This document shows, piece after piece, positions 63,194 to 64,000 of a stretch of DNA of 64,000 bases (the stretch's first letter is position 1; each line of letters opens with the position of its first letter). The stretch lies in assembly GCF_003333305.1 (NCBI RefSeq), contig NZ_QOLD01000045.1, positions 1-64,000 on the forward strand, in the 5' to 3' direction. The notes under the pieces are model-generated. The model ran no database searches. It was not told where the DNA came from and worked only from the letters and a program-made list of their open reading frames with translations. The position numbers and the translations under genes were made by a program. This DNA comes from Candidatus Colwellia aromaticivorans (lineage in GTDB: Bacteria > Pseudomonadota > Gammaproteobacteria > Enterobacterales > Alteromonadaceae).

Positions 63194-64000
63194 TTACTTA
63201 CATTTGGCAAAATCGTTAGTTGCCTTTACTAAAGCATCAATGATTTTGGGTTCACTTGCGACATGTCCTGCCATTTCAATGATTGATAATTCAGCTTCAG
63301 GCCAGTATTTTTTTAATTGCCATGCTTGTTCAAGTGGACACACCATATCATAGTGACCATGAATGATTTTTGTCGGTATATGTCGAATATTCTCTATATT
63401 TTCAAGTAACGGCTCTTTGGCAATAAAGCATTGATTCATTGAATAATACAGCTGAATAATAGCGGGGGCTTTATCGCTTTCTTTTATTGGATTTTCAATT
63501 GAGCTTTCTTCAAAGCTTAATGATTCTTGCCAATAGATAAGACTAGCTTCCCAGTGTTGTAATTTATTAAAAATAGCGTTTGATATTTTAGTGTCATCAC
63601 TGGTGAGTTGCTGATAGATTACTGATAGTGGTTGAGCTTGTTGCGAAAGTGGTAAGTCTTTAACTAGGTTATTCCAGGCATAAGGAAAAATTTTAGCTGC
63701 GCCATTTTCACTGTAAACCCAATCTATATCTTGTTGACGAGCAAGAAATACTCCCCGTAATATTAAGCCAGATACCTTTTCAGTAAAGTGGTTAGCATAA
63801 TATAAAGCCAGTGTTGCTCCCCAAGAGCCACCAAAAACTAACCACTTCTTAATACCGATATGTTGTCGTATTGCCTCCATATCTTGAATGATATGGGTTG
63901 TCGTGTTTTGTTGTAAAGTGCCATAAGGGCGAGATCTTCCACAGCCTCGTTGATCAAATAAAATTATATGATACAGCTGAGGATCAAAATAACATCGATG
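63194..64000 (-). CDS. pip: Prolyl iminopeptidase, 3' part (start beyond the window)
   Basis: The frame runs off the right edge and ends at 63194, so 269 residues are visible. It contains ILFDQRGCGRSRP (close to the DQRGxGxS signature of proline iminopeptidases), the nucleophile elbow FGGSWGATLAL, and later HGHYDMVCP (Asp) and MAGHVASEP (His). The enzyme removes N-terminal proline from peptides in the cytoplasm. The 5' end, about 50 residues, lies outside the window. Confidence 0.93.
   Translation of the reverse strand, partial: HRCYFDPQLYHIILFDQRGCGRSRPYGTLQQNTTTHIIQDMEAIRQHIGIKKWLVFGGSWGATLALYYANHFTEKVSGLILRGVFLARQQDIDWVYSENGAAKIFPYAWNNLVKDLPLSQQAQPLSVIYQQLTSDDTKISNAIFNKLQHWEASLIYWQESLSFEESSIENPIKESDKAPAIIQLYYSMNQCFIAKEPLLENIENIRHIPTKIIHGHYDMVCPLEQAWQLKKYWPEAELSIIEMAGHVASEPKIIDALVKATNDFAKCK

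Overview
The window looks like chromosomal DNA of a marine, probably cold-adapted gammaproteobacterium of the Alteromonadales, most likely Colwellia or a close relative. The basis is the low GC content, the protein types (RlmJ, YbiT, SrmB/RhlE-like helicase, MscS, PQQ genes with gammaproteobacterial order), the AT-biased codon use, and several short inverted-repeat elements scattered between genes. The genus is an inference from general resemblance, not from a search.

Positions 1-13600 are a mosaic. A GTPase (rbgA) and a HIT protein form a housekeeping pair, followed by a patatin-like protein. Then comes an accessory stretch of small orphan genes (serine hydrolase plus lipoprotein, YtoQ-like, small membrane protein, thioesterase), broken genes (alpha/beta hydrolase, 7TMR-DISM receptor, uracil-DNA-glycosylase-like), a MITE-like element and an octanucleotide repeat. 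MYG1-like, MscS and DUF2798 proteins lie among these.

Positions 13600-27300 hold an RND efflux pair with a divergent TetR regulator and two matching operators, a CBS protein, a large periplasmic-binding/diguanylate cyclase receptor, a peptide deformylase preceded by a small overlapping gene, an octaheme cytochrome with TPR/HEAT-like C-terminus, and a LysR regulator divergent from a DJ-1/PfpI protein. Positions 28146-29214 are two gene remnants (curA-like and GH3 beta-glucosidase tail) joined in frame. Next is a sugar-phosphate block fbaA-fbp-pgi, interrupted by a MITE whose ends resemble those of a decayed IS630-type element at 33841-34828. A six-gene tRNA array (Val and Asp) with a decayed extra tRNA follows, then gltX, a DEAD-box helicase, rlmJ and ybiT.

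Positions 42482-62551 are a nearly continuous minus-strand block that appears devoted to PQQ-linked oxidation: pqqA-B-C-D-E and an M16 peptidase (PqqF-like), an ExaC-type aldehyde dehydrogenase, a NosR-like flavin/iron-sulfur membrane protein, a FIST-domain sensor (NosP-like) overlapping a hybrid histidine kinase (NahK/ErcS'-like), a TonB receptor, a three-gene ABC importer, a porin and a LuxR-type response regulator. Repeated candidate operator sequences lie upstream of the porin and the regulator. No PQQ-dependent dehydrogenase is visible in the window, so the enzyme that uses the cofactor must be elsewhere. A CWC-type cysteine-rich protein and the 3' part of prolyl iminopeptidase close the window.
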